From positions 1 through 54,645 of the forward strand of contig CAJBFN010000011.1 in assembly GCA_903952435.1 (NCBI GenBank): a stretch of DNA of 54,645 nt. Direction: 5' to 3'. The notes below the pieces were generated by a model. The model saw nothing but the letters and a program-made list of their open reading frames with translations. It was not told the origin of the DNA and did no database searches. Each line of letters starts with the position of its first letter. Position 1 is the first letter of the stretch. This document shows, one piece after another, positions 26,282 to 35,696 of the stretch. The DNA comes from an uncultured bacterium (GTDB lineage Bacteria; Patescibacteriota; Saccharimonadia; Saccharimonadales; Saccharimonadaceae). Made by a program: the position numbers and the translations under genes.

Positions 26282-28447
26282 CTATTTGGTCAGTTCTGTC
26301 CTAGAACCCAAGGTATCAATTTCATAATGAATATCAAATTCTTTTAATAATGTATCACCAGTGTATGTATCCGTTACATTATCACCGACCCTAGATATTT
26401 TTATTGATAATTGACTAGATAATGTTTTACCGATACCAGATATAGCACCAAACCCAACTAGCTGATGTTTGAATGCCGTGCCATCACCTGCATCTAGAAT
26501 TTCCACTGTAGTGAAGCTACCAGGTTCAGTGTCATTAATATTAGTCCATTTATATTCCATCCGCCATAAAACATTACCGGTATTAGTCGTAGTCGGCTGC
26601 CAGTGTATGTGTGGGTAGATGTCTGAGCCAACTTTCCACGCATGTGGCATTTGACCCAGAATAGCAATTGCTTGGATACCTGGCGCACCCGCCGTAAAGC
26701 CAATATTAGCCGTATCAAAAACCATCGCGTTTGCCGCGCCAGCTGGGTTAATGGCTGTCGCTGGAAACCGTAAATCTTCCCAAACTGTTGCATCACCATT
26801 AAATACTAATGTTCCATCGGTTTCAAATTGTGAGAAATTAACATCATCCGAACCGAATTTAGCACCAATTAGATTAACCGACAGGCCACTAGCTCCATTT
26901 AATAATGAAGTTCCGTTTAATTTAACAGATATAGTGTCGTCTGTTATATCAACACCGTTGCCGGCTGTATATGACCCTGCTGGACCCTGAGGTCCCATTG
27001 CGCCAACTGGACCCTGAACACCTTGAATTCCTTGGACTCCTTGTACGCCAGTTAGACCAGTCGCACCCTGTATACCCTGGATGCCTTGAACACCTTGAGC
27101 GCCAGCTGCTCCTACTGGACCCTGAATACCTTCCTCTCCCTCTTCGCCGCGCAAACCTTGGACACCTTGAATACCCTGAGCTCCTGTATCGCCCTTATCA
27201 CCTTTAGGGCCTTGAATTCCTTGGACACCTTGTGCTCCGGTCGCGCCAACTGGGCCTTGGACGCCCTGTTCTCCAGTATCACCTTTATCACCCTTTAGCC
27301 CCTGGATACCTTGGATACCTTGAGTACCCTGAATTCCCTGAATACCTTGGATACCCTGTTCACCTTGGGCACCAACTATGCCAGATAATCCTAATGACGT
27401 CATGGCATATGAAACATGTTCTGTGCCATTATGTGCGAAATGCGTTGATTCACCGCCAACTGTGTTTTTGGCATATATTTTAACCACCAATCTATCAGTT
27501 GATTCCATAGCATCTGATCCGGAATACGTATAACCGGTGATAACTTCGGCAATCGAGGAGCTAGTAATATCAGCACTGGCAGTATTAAATAATTCCGTTT
27601 CAACCCCAGCCAAATCACGCCTGTAAACTCGATAAACTATATTACCGCTACCGCCACTAACATATGTATAAGTATGAAACTGCCACAATCCAACTGGTAA
27701 CTGGCTAACACCTGGCACATTAGGCTCAGTTGCGTATGCGTCAACTAAATATTCCTGATTTGGATTCGCGATAATAGTTGATTCATCTTGTTCCATACCA
27801 CCACCAGGGACACGCAAAAAACTTTCATACCCCGTAACATCTGATTCTACATCTTGGAACCAATATAATTGTCCTGCACTCTGACCATTAACACCAGCCA
27901 CACCCTGAGCACCCTGAACACCTTGGGAACCCTGAGCACCTTGGACGCCCTGTGCGCCATCTGTGCCATCATCTCCGGCCAAACCAATCTCACCTTGAAT
28001 ACCACGCAAACCCTGAATACCCATCAAACCCCTCTCGCCCTGTAGACCAGTTAATCCAGTTTCACCCCTAGGGCCAACCGCACCAGTCAAGCCAATATCA
28101 CCCCGAGGACCAGTTGCGCCAATAGGACCTTGTGGGCCGACCAGATTTGCCTGGTTTTCACTAATATTAAATGCTATGTTGCCCGAATCCGAATTACTAG
28201 ATGATATAATTGTTGTGCCATCAGCCAAACTATTAATTGTTGAGGTATTTATGTCACTCAAATCAACTCGTCCAATACATTCATCATCTACTTCGACAAA
28301 AATACCACAATAAATATCACCAAAAACATGTGACAGGGCGTTATCAAAATCTGACCGAGAACCATTCCTCATGAACCAGATGCCAAAAACAATCAACAAC
28401 ACTACAACCGTGGTGGCAACTATAATTTTTTTGAATCTTGGTTTCAT
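26282..28447 (-). CDS. Collagen-like surface protein with phage-type C-terminal domain
   Basis: A 721-residue protein. A membrane anchor (residues 8-26) leads to a cysteine pair segment (IYCGIF, DECIG). Collagen-like Gly-X-Y repeats run at 104-188 (about 28 triplets) and 359-491 (about 44 triplets, rich in GIQ, GVQ, GDK). Between them is a globular domain of about 165 residues, and at the end (about 560-721) a domain with AWKVGSDIYPHIHWQPTTT and VLWRMEYKW, a pattern I associate with phage virion or tail proteins. The Gly-X-Y stretches imply trimeric rods on the cell surface. It is likely an adhesin or epibiont fibre; function is inferred. Confidence 0.88.
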   Translation of the reverse strand: MKPRFKKIIVATTVVVLLIVFGIWFMRNGSRSDFDNALSHVFGDIYCGIFVEVDDECIGRVDLSDINTSTINSLADGTTIISSSNSDSGNIAFNISENQANLVGPQGPIGATGPRGDIGLTGAVGPRGETGLTGLQGERGLMGIQGLRGIQGEIGLAGDDGTDGAQGVQGAQGSQGVQGAQGVAGVNGQSAGQLYWFQDVESDVTGYESFLRVPGGGMEQDESTIIANPNQEYLVDAYATEPNVPGVSQLPVGLWQFHTYTYVSGGSGNIVYRVYRRDLAGVETELFNTASADITSSSIAEVITGYTYSGSDAMESTDRLVVKIYAKNTVGGESTHFAHNGTEHVSYAMTSLGLSGIVGAQGEQGIQGIQGIQGTQGIQGIQGLKGDKGDTGEQGVQGPVGATGAQGVQGIQGPKGDKGDTGAQGIQGVQGLRGEEGEEGIQGPVGAAGAQGVQGIQGIQGATGLTGVQGVQGIQGVQGPVGAMGPQGPAGSYTAGNGVDITDDTISVKLNGTSLLNGASGLSVNLIGAKFGSDDVNFSQFETDGTLVFNGDATVWEDLRFPATAINPAGAANAMVFDTANIGFTAGAPGIQAIAILGQMPHAWKVGSDIYPHIHWQPTTTNTGNVLWRMEYKWTNINDTEPGSFTTVEILDAGDGTAFKHQLVGFGAISGIGKTLSSQLSIKISRVGDNVTDTYTGDTLLKEFDIHYEIDTLGSRTELTK

Positions 28448-28473
28448 TTAGGCAATCCACCTAGTTATATTTA

Positions 28474-28884
28474 TTATTGAGTATCATCTGTACTAACAGC
28501 ATCTAGGCTAAAAGGTGCTATATTAATAATCTTTTTGATTGAAGGTCGGTACAATATAGCCTTTTGAGCAATCGTATAGGCCAACAATTTATCGCCGTTT
28601 TGTGCATCTTTGAAGAAGGTTTGACTAGATAGTTTATCTTTGTCAGTGACAGTGGCAACGGTAGGATCTTCGCCTTTAGGTAATACCATTAATTTGTTAA
28701 CATCTTCAACCAATATGACAGTCTCTTGTTTGACAGCAGCAGTCGGATTATTTTTCAATTCCTGATATTCATTATAGAAAAAAATCATTCCAGCGATGCA
28801 AAAAATAACCAATAAAGCCCCTAATATCAAAATAATTAGCTTAAGACCAGATTTTTTGTTGGATCTTTTATGATCATTGTCCAT
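28474..28884 (-). CDS. Single-pass membrane protein upstream of the collagen gene
   Basis: A 136-residue protein with a basic polar head (residues 1-14), one membrane helix (about 15-36) and an exterior part of about 100 residues with VNKLMVLPKGEDPTVATVTD and AYTIAQKAILYRPSIKKIINIAPF. I do not recognise a family. It is 26 bases upstream of the collagen gene in the same direction, so the two probably share a transcript, and it may help export or anchor that protein. An AAGGGGGA ribosome-binding site is present. Confidence 0.65.
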   Translation of the reverse strand: MDNDHKRSNKKSGLKLIILILGALLVIFCIAGMIFFYNEYQELKNNPTAAVKQETVILVEDVNKLMVLPKGEDPTVATVTDKDKLSSQTFFKDAQNGDKLLAYTIAQKAILYRPSIKKIINIAPFSLDAVSTDDTQ

Positions 28885-28954
28885 AATTCCCCCTTTAAAG
28901 AAATATATACATACTTATAAATATACCAGTAATGGTAATAATTTTCAATTTATC

Positions 28955-28994
28955 GGAATTAAAAAACTGACCAAGCGGTCAGATTTTTAATTGG
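28955..28994 (-). terminator. Terminator of tRNA-Gly
   Basis: CTGACC pairs with GGTCAG around AAGC, extended by AATTAAAAA/TTTTTAATT arms that overlap the CCA end. It follows tRNA-Gly on the minus strand. Confidence 0.75.
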
Positions 28995-29067
28995 TGCGGG
29001 TTAAGAGACTCAAACTCTCGACCTCTTCCTTGGCAAGGAAGCGCTCTATCAACTGAGCTAAACCCGC
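28995..29067 (-). tRNA. tRNA-Gly (GCC)
   Basis: On the minus strand, GCGGGTT (5') and AACCCGC A (3') form the acceptor, with CCA encoded. The anticodon stem CTTCC/GGAAG has loop TTGCCAA with anticodon GCC. The T arm GAGAG/CTCTT with its TTTGAGT loop is acceptable. Confidence 0.93.
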
Positions 29068-29078
29068 GCACTTAGAGA

Positions 29079-29107
29079 ATTATAGTGAAAAATAGCCTAA
29101 ATTGCAA
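29079..29107 (-). promoter_or_regulatory. Promoter of tRNA-Gly
   Basis: On the minus strand TTGCAA (29102-29107), 17 bases, then TATAAT (29079-29084). The tRNA begins about 12 bases after the box. Confidence 0.75.
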
Positions 29108-29154
29108 GGTCTATAATTATATAGATACACTGTTAATTGAAATTTTAGAGCTTT

Positions 29155-29919
29155 CTATTTAATCTCTTTTGCCATAAACTTCTTGACACTATCAACCGTA
29201 TCCATAAATTGACTTGGGAAAATAATTGTACTATTTTTCTCAACTGCGATTTCTGATAAAACTTGAAGATTACGAAGTTGTAATGCAATTGGATGTGCTG
29301 CTATTGTATCGGCTGCCTCGCCAAGTTTTGCGGCACTTAATGCTTCACCTTCGGCTGCAATAATTTTAGCACGCTTTTCGCGCTCGGCCTCAGCTTCTTT
29401 GGCCATGGCGCGTTGCATCGAATCTGGTAACTGAATATCTTTCAACTCAACATTACTAACATAAATCCCCCACTTTTCCGTAGCCTGATCCAAAATCGCT
29501 TTGACTTTTTCATTTAATGCCGTAGTTTCACTTAAAACATGGTCGAGCGTAGTTTGACCAACGACATTTCGAACTGTCGTCTGAGCAATCTGATAAGTTG
29601 CTGAAACTACATTTTCAATCTCTACAATAGATTTAATTGGATCAACAATCTGATAATAAGCCACCGCCGCAACGTCAATCGAAACGTTATCTTTGGTAAT
29701 TATTTTTTGAGTTTCAATGGGTAATGTAATTGTACGCATAGCAACTTTGCGCATTTGATCAATTATTGGAATAATAAATCGAAGGCCAGGTTCTTTTATA
29801 GTTTTACTGACCCTGCCTAAACGAAACACCACACCGCGCTCGTACTGATTAACGATGCACATACCGTACGCAATTATAATAAATATAACAAAACCTATAA
29901 GATAGTATAAAAATTCCAT
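29155..29919 (-). CDS. SPFH/stomatin-like membrane protein (slipin)
   Basis: A 254-residue protein with one N-terminal membrane helix (about 5-22), then the SPFH (band 7) domain: [40 protein letters not shown], and a helical end with [22 protein letters not shown]. These proteins form membrane microdomain cages and often regulate membrane proteases. No NfeD-like partner is adjacent. It is divergent from the tRNA-Phe region. Confidence 0.93.
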   Translation of the reverse strand: MEFLYYLIGFVIFIIIAYGMCIVNQYERGVVFRLGRVSKTIKEPGLRFIIPIIDQMRKVAMRTITLPIETQKIITKDNVSIDVAAVAYYQIVDPIKSIVEIENVVSATYQIAQTTVRNVVGQTTLDHVLSETTALNEKVKAILDQATEKWGIYVSNVELKDIQLPDSMQRAMAKEAEAEREKRAKIIAAEGEALSAAKLGEAADTIAAHPIALQLRNLQVLSEIAVEKNSTIIFPSQFMDTVDSVKKFMAKEIK

Positions 29920-30068
29920 ATTGCTCCTTTAATTACTAATTTAATTGTAGAACCGAAAACGAAATCGTGCAAGTAATTGGATCCTCCCAGTAAGCGGTCG
30001 GCTAAAGCCTCCCTATATCCGCTCATTCGTAAAAAAATGTAAACACTTTTTTACTTCAATCGCTTCAC

Positions 30069-30128
30069 GACTGGGGTTATTTTGCTTACAGCAAAACCCC
30101 CAGTTCGAAACCGGGACGGAGTCCATCC
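30069..30128. repeat. tRNA-linked foldback element C
   Basis: On the plus strand GACTGGGG (30069-30076) faces CCCCAGTTC (about 30098-30106), with TTTTGC (30080-30085) and GCAAAA (30091-30096) inside. To the right the sequence reads like a tRNA 3' half (CAGTTCGAAACCGGGA then an acceptor-like segment to ATCCA). It lies tail to tail with tRNA-Phe. The rest of 29920-30068 contains nothing I can name. Confidence 0.55.
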
Positions 30129-30170
30129 AAAGAAAAATCCCCAACCCTTTCGGGTTGGGGATTTTTCTTT
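30129..30170 (-). terminator. Bidirectional terminator between element C and tRNA-Phe
   Basis: AAAGAAAAATCCCCAACCC pairs with GGGTTGGGGATTTTTCTTT around TTTC, a 19-bp perfect stem whose outer end reaches the CCA of tRNA-Phe. The A/T arms would work as terminator on either strand. Confidence 0.85.
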
Positions 30171-30172
30171 GG

Positions 30173-30244
30173 TGGCTCCTCCCAGGATCGAACTGGGGAC
30201 ACAAGGCTCTTCAGGCCTCTGCTCTACCGCTGAGCTAAAGAGCC
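30173..30244 (-). tRNA. tRNA-Phe (GAA)
   Basis: On the minus strand: GGCTCTT at the 5' end pairs with AGGAGCC near the 3' end, discriminator A and encoded CCA. The anticodon loop CTGAAGA gives GAA. The T arm CCCAG/CTGGG with TTCGATC loop is intact. Confidence 0.94.
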
Positions 30245-30301
30245 ACGCTAGCACGATTAGCACAAAGTATATTTTACTAGAGATTAACACTTTAAACAAG
30301 T

Positions 30302-30307
30302 TATAAT
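30302..30307 (+). promoter_or_regulatory. -10 box of rarA, 6 bases from the ATG
   Basis: TATAAT at 30302-30307 is followed by AGTAAC and then the ATG of rarA at 30314. With usual initiation spacing the transcript would start at or next to the ATG, so the mRNA should be leaderless. The -35 is not clear. Confidence 0.6.
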
Positions 30308-30313
30308 AGTAAC

Positions 30314-31486
30314 ATGCAACGCGTACCATTAGCAGAGAGGATGAGACCAACCAAATTAAATGGCGTTATTGGACAGACCCATCTGCTTGGCGACAATGGT
30401 ATTTTGCGCCAAATTGTCGATAGAAAAGAGCCAGTTAGCTTAATTTTATGGGGTCCACCAGGCAGCGGCAAGACTACTTTGGCGCGTATCATCGCAAATG
30501 AAGTAAATGCTGAATTTATTGAAATATCAGCTGTTACTAGTGGCAAAAAAGATGTCACAAAAATAATTGAGCACGCCCGCCAAAACTGGAATCTTAATCT
30601 ACGAACAATATTATTTGTTGATGAAATCCATCGTTTTAATAAAGCCCAACAAGATGCTTTTTTGCCACACGTCGAATCTGGCCTAATAACCTTAATTGGC
30701 GCAACAACTGAAAACCCAAGTTTTGAAGTTATAACCCCACTACTGTCTCGCACAAGAGTTCTAGTCTTGCAGCCGCTAAGCAAGCCCGAAATTATAACAA
30801 TCATAAAAAAGGCCCTAAAAACCGAGAAAAAGACCAAACGCATTACAACAAAAGCAATCGACTATATCGCCGAATTATCTGGCGGTGACTCGCGAGTAGC
30901 ACTTAGTAACCTCGAGCTATCCTTAAGTATGGCCGAAAAAGTCACACCAGAAGTCGTCAAAACCGCCGCCCAAAAACGTATTCCAGGCTACGATAAAAAA
31001 GGTGACATGCATTATGGCGTCATCAGCGCATTCATAAAAAGCATGCGCGGAGGCGACATAAGCGCTGCATTATATTACCTAGCCCGAATGATTGATGCCG
31101 GCGAAGATCCAAAATTTATCGCCCGCCGAATGGTAATATTTGCCAGTGAAGATATAAACTTGGCCGGAAATGGCGCCCTAGGACTGGCATTAAACGCATT
31201 TATGGCCGTCGAGCGAATCGGCATGCCAGAATCAGCAATTATACTGTCACATGTCGTTACGGCATTAACAAAAAGCGAAAAATCACGAGTCACCTACGAT
31301 GCCATGATCCGCGCCACCGAACTTGCAAAAAAATATCCCGATGCGCCCGTGCCGCTACATCTACGTAATAATTCAACCCAATTGATGACTGGTTTAGGTT
31401 ATTGCAAAGATTACGAGTGGAAAGCCGGCTTTGAACATAGCAAAGGCTTCTTGCCCGAAGAATTACAAGATAAGAAAATTATCTAG
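30314..31486 (+). CDS. rarA: Replication-associated recombination protein A (RarA/MgsA)
   Basis: A 390-residue AAA+ ATPase. Seen: Walker A WGPPGSGKTT (residues 46-55), Walker B with ILFVDEIHRFN (about 96-106), sensor GATTENPSFEV, and the MgsA C-terminal region KGDMHYGVISAFIKSMRGGDISAALYYLARM and DAGEDPKFIARR. RarA acts at stalled replication forks. It has a leaderless-looking promoter and ends in a 4-base convergent overlap with typA. Slightly shorter than the usual 420-450 residues. Confidence 0.95.
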   Translation: MQRVPLAERMRPTKLNGVIGQTHLLGDNGILRQIVDRKEPVSLILWGPPGSGKTTLARIIANEVNAEFIEISAVTSGKKDVTKIIEHARQNWNLNLRTILFVDEIHRFNKAQQDAFLPHVESGLITLIGATTENPSFEVITPLLSRTRVLVLQPLSKPEIITIIKKALKTEKKTKRITTKAIDYIAELSGGDSRVALSNLELSLSMAEKVTPEVVKTAAQKRIPGYDKKGDMHYGVISAFIKSMRGGDISAALYYLARMIDAGEDPKFIARRMVIFASEDINLAGNGALGLALNAFMAVERIGMPESAIILSHVVTALTKSEKSRVTYDAMIRATELAKKYPDAPVPLHLRNNSTQLMTGLGYCKDYEWKAGFEHSKGFLPEELQDKKII

Positions 31487-33306
31487 TTTTTAGCAGCACG
31501 CTTGCGTTGATTTGGATCAAGATGTCGTTTACGTAGGCGCAAACTTTTTGGAGTAACTTCTAGCAACTCATCGTCTTCGATAAAATCAATACACTGCTCT
31601 AGACTTAAATCGGTAAATGGAGTTAGTTGAGTCGTGCCATCACTTGATGAACTACGCATATTAGTCAAATGTTTTGCCTTGCAGACATTCATCTCTAAGT
31701 CGTCGTTACGATTATATAAACCAACAATCATACCAACGTAAACTTGCGTACCGGGGCCAACAAACAATTCACCGCGCGATTCGCCCATCTCCAAAGCATA
31801 TGGTGTAGTAACACCTGCTTCGGTAGCAATAAGTGCACCATTTCGAATCTTTTGTAATTTTGGCCCAAGTGGCTGATAACCGTGCGGCAGTGAATTCATA
31901 ATAACTGTGCCCTTGGTATCTGTTAGTAATAAGTTACGAAGACCAATTAATGCACGAGTTGGCAAAATATAAGTTACGCGAGTAGTACCGCTGCTGGTTT
32001 GCTCTTGTTTTAACATAGCAGCTCGACGGTTGCCTAGTTCTTGGCTGACAACACCCAAAAACTCAGATGAAACTTCAACTAATAATTCCTCGACTGGCTC
32101 TTTTGTAATGCCATCCTCAATAATCGTTACTACTTGCGGGCGGCCAACTTCAAATTCATAACCTTCACGACGAAGCGCTTCAATCAAGACTGAAAGATGT
32201 AATTCACCACGGCCAGAAACCTTAAAACCAATACCATCATCTTCAACTCGCAAACTAACGTTAGTTTCAAGTTCACGCTTTAAACGCTCACCGATTTGAC
32301 GAGAAGTGTTAAATTGACTTTCACGACCTTTGAATGGGCTAGTATTTGGACCAAGATAGATACTAATAGTTGGGGCCTCAACATCAATAACAGGTAATGC
32401 TTCAGGATTATCACGATCAGCGATAGTCTCACCAATATGAGCTTCTGCTACGCCTGTAATTGCCACGATATCACCGGCAATCGCACTATCAATTTCTTCA
32501 CGACTTAACCCGCGATATCCAAAAACTTTATCAATTTTTGAGCTAATTTGTGTGCCATCGCGCTTCATTAAGGTGATTGGCATACCTTTTTTGACGACAC
32601 CGCGAGTTACACGTCCAATTGCGTATTTACCAAGGAATGAATCGTATTGTAACGCCGTAACCAATAGTTGTAATGAACCGTTCTCATCAACTTTTGGAGC
32701 TGGAATATCATTAATAATTGCGTGAAAAATTGAGCCTAAATCGGCGTGTTCTGACAGATTATCTGGTAATTCTTTCCAAGCCTTACCATCACGACCAATC
32801 GCATAATAAACAGGATAATAAAGCTGGCTGTCATCTACCGCCAACTCCAAGAATAAATCTGATATTTCGTCCACGACTTCGTCGATTCGACGCGCTGGTT
32901 TGTCAATTTTATTAATAATGACAACCGGAGTTAAACCTAGTTCTAAGGCCTTCGACAAAACGAATTTAGTCTGTGGCATTGGACCTTCTTGGGCATCAAC
33001 AACTAACAAAACACCGTCAGCCATATTCAAAGTTCGTTCGACTTCGCCGCTAAAATCAGCGTGACCTGGAGTGTCGATTATATTGATTTTGTAATCTTCG
33101 TAATAAACTGAGGTCTGTTTGGCAGTAATAGTAATGCCGCGTTCATGTTCTTGGTCACCACTGTCCATAATTAGCGACTGAGCCATCTCGGCCTGATTAG
33201 ATCTAAAAGTATTAGATTGCTTTAAAAGACCATCAACAATAGTAGTCTTGCCGTGGTCGACATGGGCAATAATAGCAACGTTTCGAATTTTTGAACTATC
33301 TTTCAT
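31483..33306 (-). CDS. typA: Translational GTPase TypA/BipA
   Basis: A 607-residue GTPase with [11 protein letters not shown] (G1), RGITI (G2), DTPGHADF (G3), NKIDKP (G4), then the EF-G-like domains and the TypA-specific C terminus (including [14 protein letters not shown]-like and [10 protein letters not shown] regions). It assists 50S assembly and stress adaptation. The leader holds a hairpin GCTCGCC/GCGAGC with a T-rich tail (about 33333-33350), a possible attenuator. The start ATG is at 33306; a similar ATGAAAGATGG sequence lies just upstream. Confidence 0.96.
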   Translation of the reverse strand: MKDSSKIRNVAIIAHVDHGKTTIVDGLLKQSNTFRSNQAEMAQSLIMDSGDQEHERGITITAKQTSVYYEDYKINIIDTPGHADFSGEVERTLNMADGVLLVVDAQEGPMPQTKFVLSKALELGLTPVVIINKIDKPARRIDEVVDEISDLFLELAVDDSQLYYPVYYAIGRDGKAWKELPDNLSEHADLGSIFHAIINDIPAPKVDENGSLQLLVTALQYDSFLGKYAIGRVTRGVVKKGMPITLMKRDGTQISSKIDKVFGYRGLSREEIDSAIAGDIVAITGVAEAHIGETIADRDNPEALPVIDVEAPTISIYLGPNTSPFKGRESQFNTSRQIGERLKRELETNVSLRVEDDGIGFKVSGRGELHLSVLIEALRREGYEFEVGRPQVVTIIEDGITKEPVEELLVEVSSEFLGVVSQELGNRRAAMLKQEQTSSGTTRVTYILPTRALIGLRNLLLTDTKGTVIMNSLPHGYQPLGPKLQKIRNGALIATEAGVTTPYALEMGESRGELFVGPGTQVYVGMIVGLYNRNDDLEMNVCKAKHLTNMRSSSSDGTTQLTPFTDLSLEQCIDFIEDDELLEVTPKSLRLRKRHLDPNQRKRAAKN

Positions 33307-33420
33307 AGATTAAAACCATCTTTCATAAAAATATGCTCGCTTGGCGAGCTGCTTATCTCTTAATAATAGCACAAAATGTTACAAAATGCAAGTTATGTTT
33401 TGTCAAGTTAAGCAATAGTG

Positions 33421-33600
33421 AGCGCTGCATGCCATGGAGGGGCTCGGTCACAGATAATTTGCTTCGCAAATTTCCGCGACCCTGTCTCAACTTGGTGGCG
33501 TTACCGCCATCCAGGTTTCCGACTCTCAAACTGCCGACATGGCAGTTTTCGCCCCCGACACTTGGTGTCGGGAGTTTGAAAACCAAAGTGCGCACAAATT
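33421..33600. repeat. Palindrome cluster with truncated tRNA-Val 3' end (element B)
   Basis: The gap 33307-33636 has no gene beyond the typA leader. Bases 33421-33446 contain GCGCTG and GAGGGGCTCG as in the 3' end of tRNA-Val, but split by a 9-base insertion (CATGCCATG), so it is a decayed copy. Hairpins follow: AATTTGC/GCAAATT (33456-33472), GGTGGCG/CGCC (about 33504-33517), ACTGCC/GGCAGT (about 33530-33548) and CCCGACAC/GTGTCGGG (about 33554-33573). Confidence 0.55.
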
Positions 33601-33636
33601 AAAATCCCAACCATAAAGGTTGGAATTATAATTTGG
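33595..33636 (-). terminator. Terminator of tRNA-Val
   Basis: CCAACC pairs with GGTTGG around ATAAA, extended by CAAATTA/TAATTTG outer arms that reach the CCA end. Confidence 0.7.
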
Positions 33637-33710
33637 TGGGCGCTGAGGGGCTCGAACCCCCGACCCCCTCGGTGTAAACGAGGTGCTCTAGCCAACTGAG
33701 CTAAGCGCCC
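33637..33710 (-). tRNA. tRNA-Val (TAC)
   Basis: On the minus strand GGGCGCT (5') pairs with AGCGCCC (3'), A and CCA follow. The anticodon stem CCTCG/CGAGG carries loop TTTACAC, anticodon TAC. The T arm GGGGG/CCCCT with a TTCGAGC loop is intact. Confidence 0.95.
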
Positions 33711-33783
33711 ATAACTTAAATATAATAACCTAAAAATATCAGATATGTCAAGATAAGAAACAGATTCAATTGATTAATGATGA

Positions 33784-33789
33784 TATAAT
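33784..33789 (+). promoter_or_regulatory. -10 box of tRNA-Leu(GAG)
   Basis: TATAAT at 33784-33789, 9 bases before the first tRNA base. No convincing -35. Confidence 0.5.
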
Positions 33790-33798
33790 TACTGTAAT

Positions 33799-33882
33799 GC
33801 GCGCGTGCTGTAATTGGTAGCCAGGCTAGCTTGAGGTGCTAGTGTTTGCAAAAACGTGGAAGTTCGAGTCTTCTCGCGCGCA
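33799..33882 (+). tRNA. tRNA-Leu (GAG)
   Basis: GCGCGCG (33799-33805) pairs with CGCGCGC (33875-33881), discriminator A33882 and encoded CCA. The anticodon stem CTAGC/GCTAG has loop TTGAGGT with anticodon GAG. A long variable arm (GTTTGCAAAAACG) fits a class II leucine tRNA. Confidence 0.93.
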
Positions 33883-33889
33883 CCAAATA

Positions 33890-35686
33890 TTAAGGTGTTT
33901 TGTAAACCGTTCGATTGCCGACTGTCCAGTCTAAAATATTGCTATAGCGATCAATTGGTGAAATCAGGATGTTATCATCACCAACGGATTTAACATTTTT
34001 ATTGCTGACATACTGCGCCGTTGATTGATATAAACCAATCGCTGGGACATCAGCTAGCCATTGTTTTACAAAGGTTAAATATTTAGCATTTCGCAGTGTC
34101 GGATCAAACCTGACTCTAGCTGATGATAATGAATCGTCGCTAATTATATTAGAGTAATTAGATAAATTAAAGCCCTGCGAAGTAGCCTGAGACGAATGCC
34201 AATAGGCATAAACATCTGGATCGGCGCCTATATTTAGCTGGTAAAGTAAAACATCATAATTTCGAGGCTGTAGTATGTTCTGAGAAAAGCCTTGATTTAT
34301 ATCACTAGGATCGACTACTTTCGTGTTAATTACAATCCCCAGCAATCGCCATTGTCCAGCTAGCACCTCTAATGCCCTTTCTAGTTCGTTATTTTTTACA
34401 GTAACGACGGATAATTCCAGCTGAACACCAGCTTTTTCTCGAACACCCTTATCATTCAAAGCCCAGCCGGCACCATCGAGCATTTTTTTAGCGACTTCGG
34501 AATCATATTTTGGAGCCTTTGACAAATCACCGAATAATTGGCTATTCGTAACAGGTAAATCAAGTTGTGGAGTTGTGATTGGAAGATTAGAACGAATAGC
34601 ATCTGTGTTAGTAGCTATCTGAAGAGTTTGACGCAAAGTTATATCCTGAAGAATCGCACTTTTAGTGTTTAAAATTGCATAGACACCGATACTAACTGGA
34701 TTAGATTCTATATTAAATTTTTTGTCATCAATATTGGCTATATCGGCTGGATACAAATCAGCAGCACCATTAACATCACCATTTAAAATTGCCCGACGAA
34801 TTTCATCAGTCGTATTATATGACTGCAACTGAAACCTATCAATTTTTGCAATGCCGCCATAATAAGATTCGTTTCGAGTCATATAAATATTTTTACGACC
34901 AGAGTTTTTATCGACTTCTTGAATAAAACTAAACTTAAACGGTCCACTACCTATTGGATTATTACTAAAATTATTCTCACGTAAGGCACCTGGCGCCACA
35001 CTACCTAATATATGTTTTGGTAAAATTGGAAAGTTTAGCAAATGCTCAAAGGCAACATATGGCGACGACAAATCAAATTCTACGGTGTAATCATCAATTA
35101 ATTTTACATTTACTCCTTCTAGACCCTCTATGTTAGACCTTGTACTGGAATTTTTTATAAGACCTACAGTAAAGACTACGTCATCAGCCGTTAATTTTTG
35201 GCCATCGTGCCAGTTGGCATTATTACGAATTTTTATGGTATAAACCGTATTTAAATCATTAGCTGTAACGCTAGTTGCCAAATCGTAATTGAGATGTCCG
35301 GTAATATCATAATTTACCAGTCTAGAAAACATAAGATAATTAGCCGATTGCTCGGCGCTTGTTGTAGAAAACAAAGGGTTAATGATATTAATTGGACCTT
35401 TTACAGCCTCGGCATAAACACCACTATTAGCGCCTGTCTGATCTTGATAACCCTGCCTAAACCACATTAATTGCAAACCGGTTGCCGCAATTAAAATACC
35501 CATTATTACAATCCAAGTTATAATATTATGCTGAACTTCTAAAACATTACTCCAGCGCTTGATAATAAATTTATGTGTATGTTTAAGCGTTACGCCCTGG
35601 GCTTGGCGCATCTGTTTAGTTAGTTTTTTCTTATTAAAATTTATTTTAGGCAACCAAGACTTTTTTTCTTTATCATCTTCGGCCAT
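33890..35686 (-). CDS. Membrane-anchored oligopeptide-binding protein (SBP_bac_5)
   Basis: A 598-residue substrate-binding protein of ABC importer family 5 (OppA/DppA). A basic cytoplasmic head of about 55 residues precedes one membrane helix (about 56-76, IITWIVIMGILIAATGLQL), with no cleavage or lipobox site, so it stays anchored. The binding domain has LMFSRLVNYDITGHLNYDLA, NNANWHDGQKLTADDVVFTV (family signature), FDLSSPYVAFEHLLNFPILPKH and ADPDVYAYWHSSQ. No permease or ATPase genes lie beside it. It is 10 bases downstream of secG in the same direction. Confidence 0.9.
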   Translation of the reverse strand: MAEDDKEKKSWLPKINFNKKKLTKQMRQAQGVTLKHTHKFIIKRWSNVLEVQHNIITWIVIMGILIAATGLQLMWFRQGYQDQTGANSGVYAEAVKGPINIINPLFSTTSAEQSANYLMFSRLVNYDITGHLNYDLATSVTANDLNTVYTIKIRNNANWHDGQKLTADDVVFTVGLIKNSSTRSNIEGLEGVNVKLIDDYTVEFDLSSPYVAFEHLLNFPILPKHILGSVAPGALRENNFSNNPIGSGPFKFSFIQEVDKNSGRKNIYMTRNESYYGGIAKIDRFQLQSYNTTDEIRRAILNGDVNGAADLYPADIANIDDKKFNIESNPVSIGVYAILNTKSAILQDITLRQTLQIATNTDAIRSNLPITTPQLDLPVTNSQLFGDLSKAPKYDSEVAKKMLDGAGWALNDKGVREKAGVQLELSVVTVKNNELERALEVLAGQWRLLGIVINTKVVDPSDINQGFSQNILQPRNYDVLLYQLNIGADPDVYAYWHSSQATSQGFNLSNYSNIISDDSLSSARVRFDPTLRNAKYLTFVKQWLADVPAIGLYQSTAQYVSNKNVKSVGDDNILISPIDRYSNILDWTVGNRTVYKTP

Positions 35687-35696
35687 AAATCACCGC

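Noticed and set aside
26751-27618. Several open reading frames on the plus strand opposite the collagen-like gene
   Set aside because: They are produced by the repeated Gly-X-Y codons on the other strand and have the matching odd, repetitive composition.
26282-28447. A prophage
   Set aside because: Only the C-terminal domain of one gene looks phage-like; no capsid, terminase, portal or integrase genes are near.
33333-33695. Reading frames in the spacer near tRNA-Val
   Set aside because: They run through palindromes and tRNA sequence on either strand and show no protein features.
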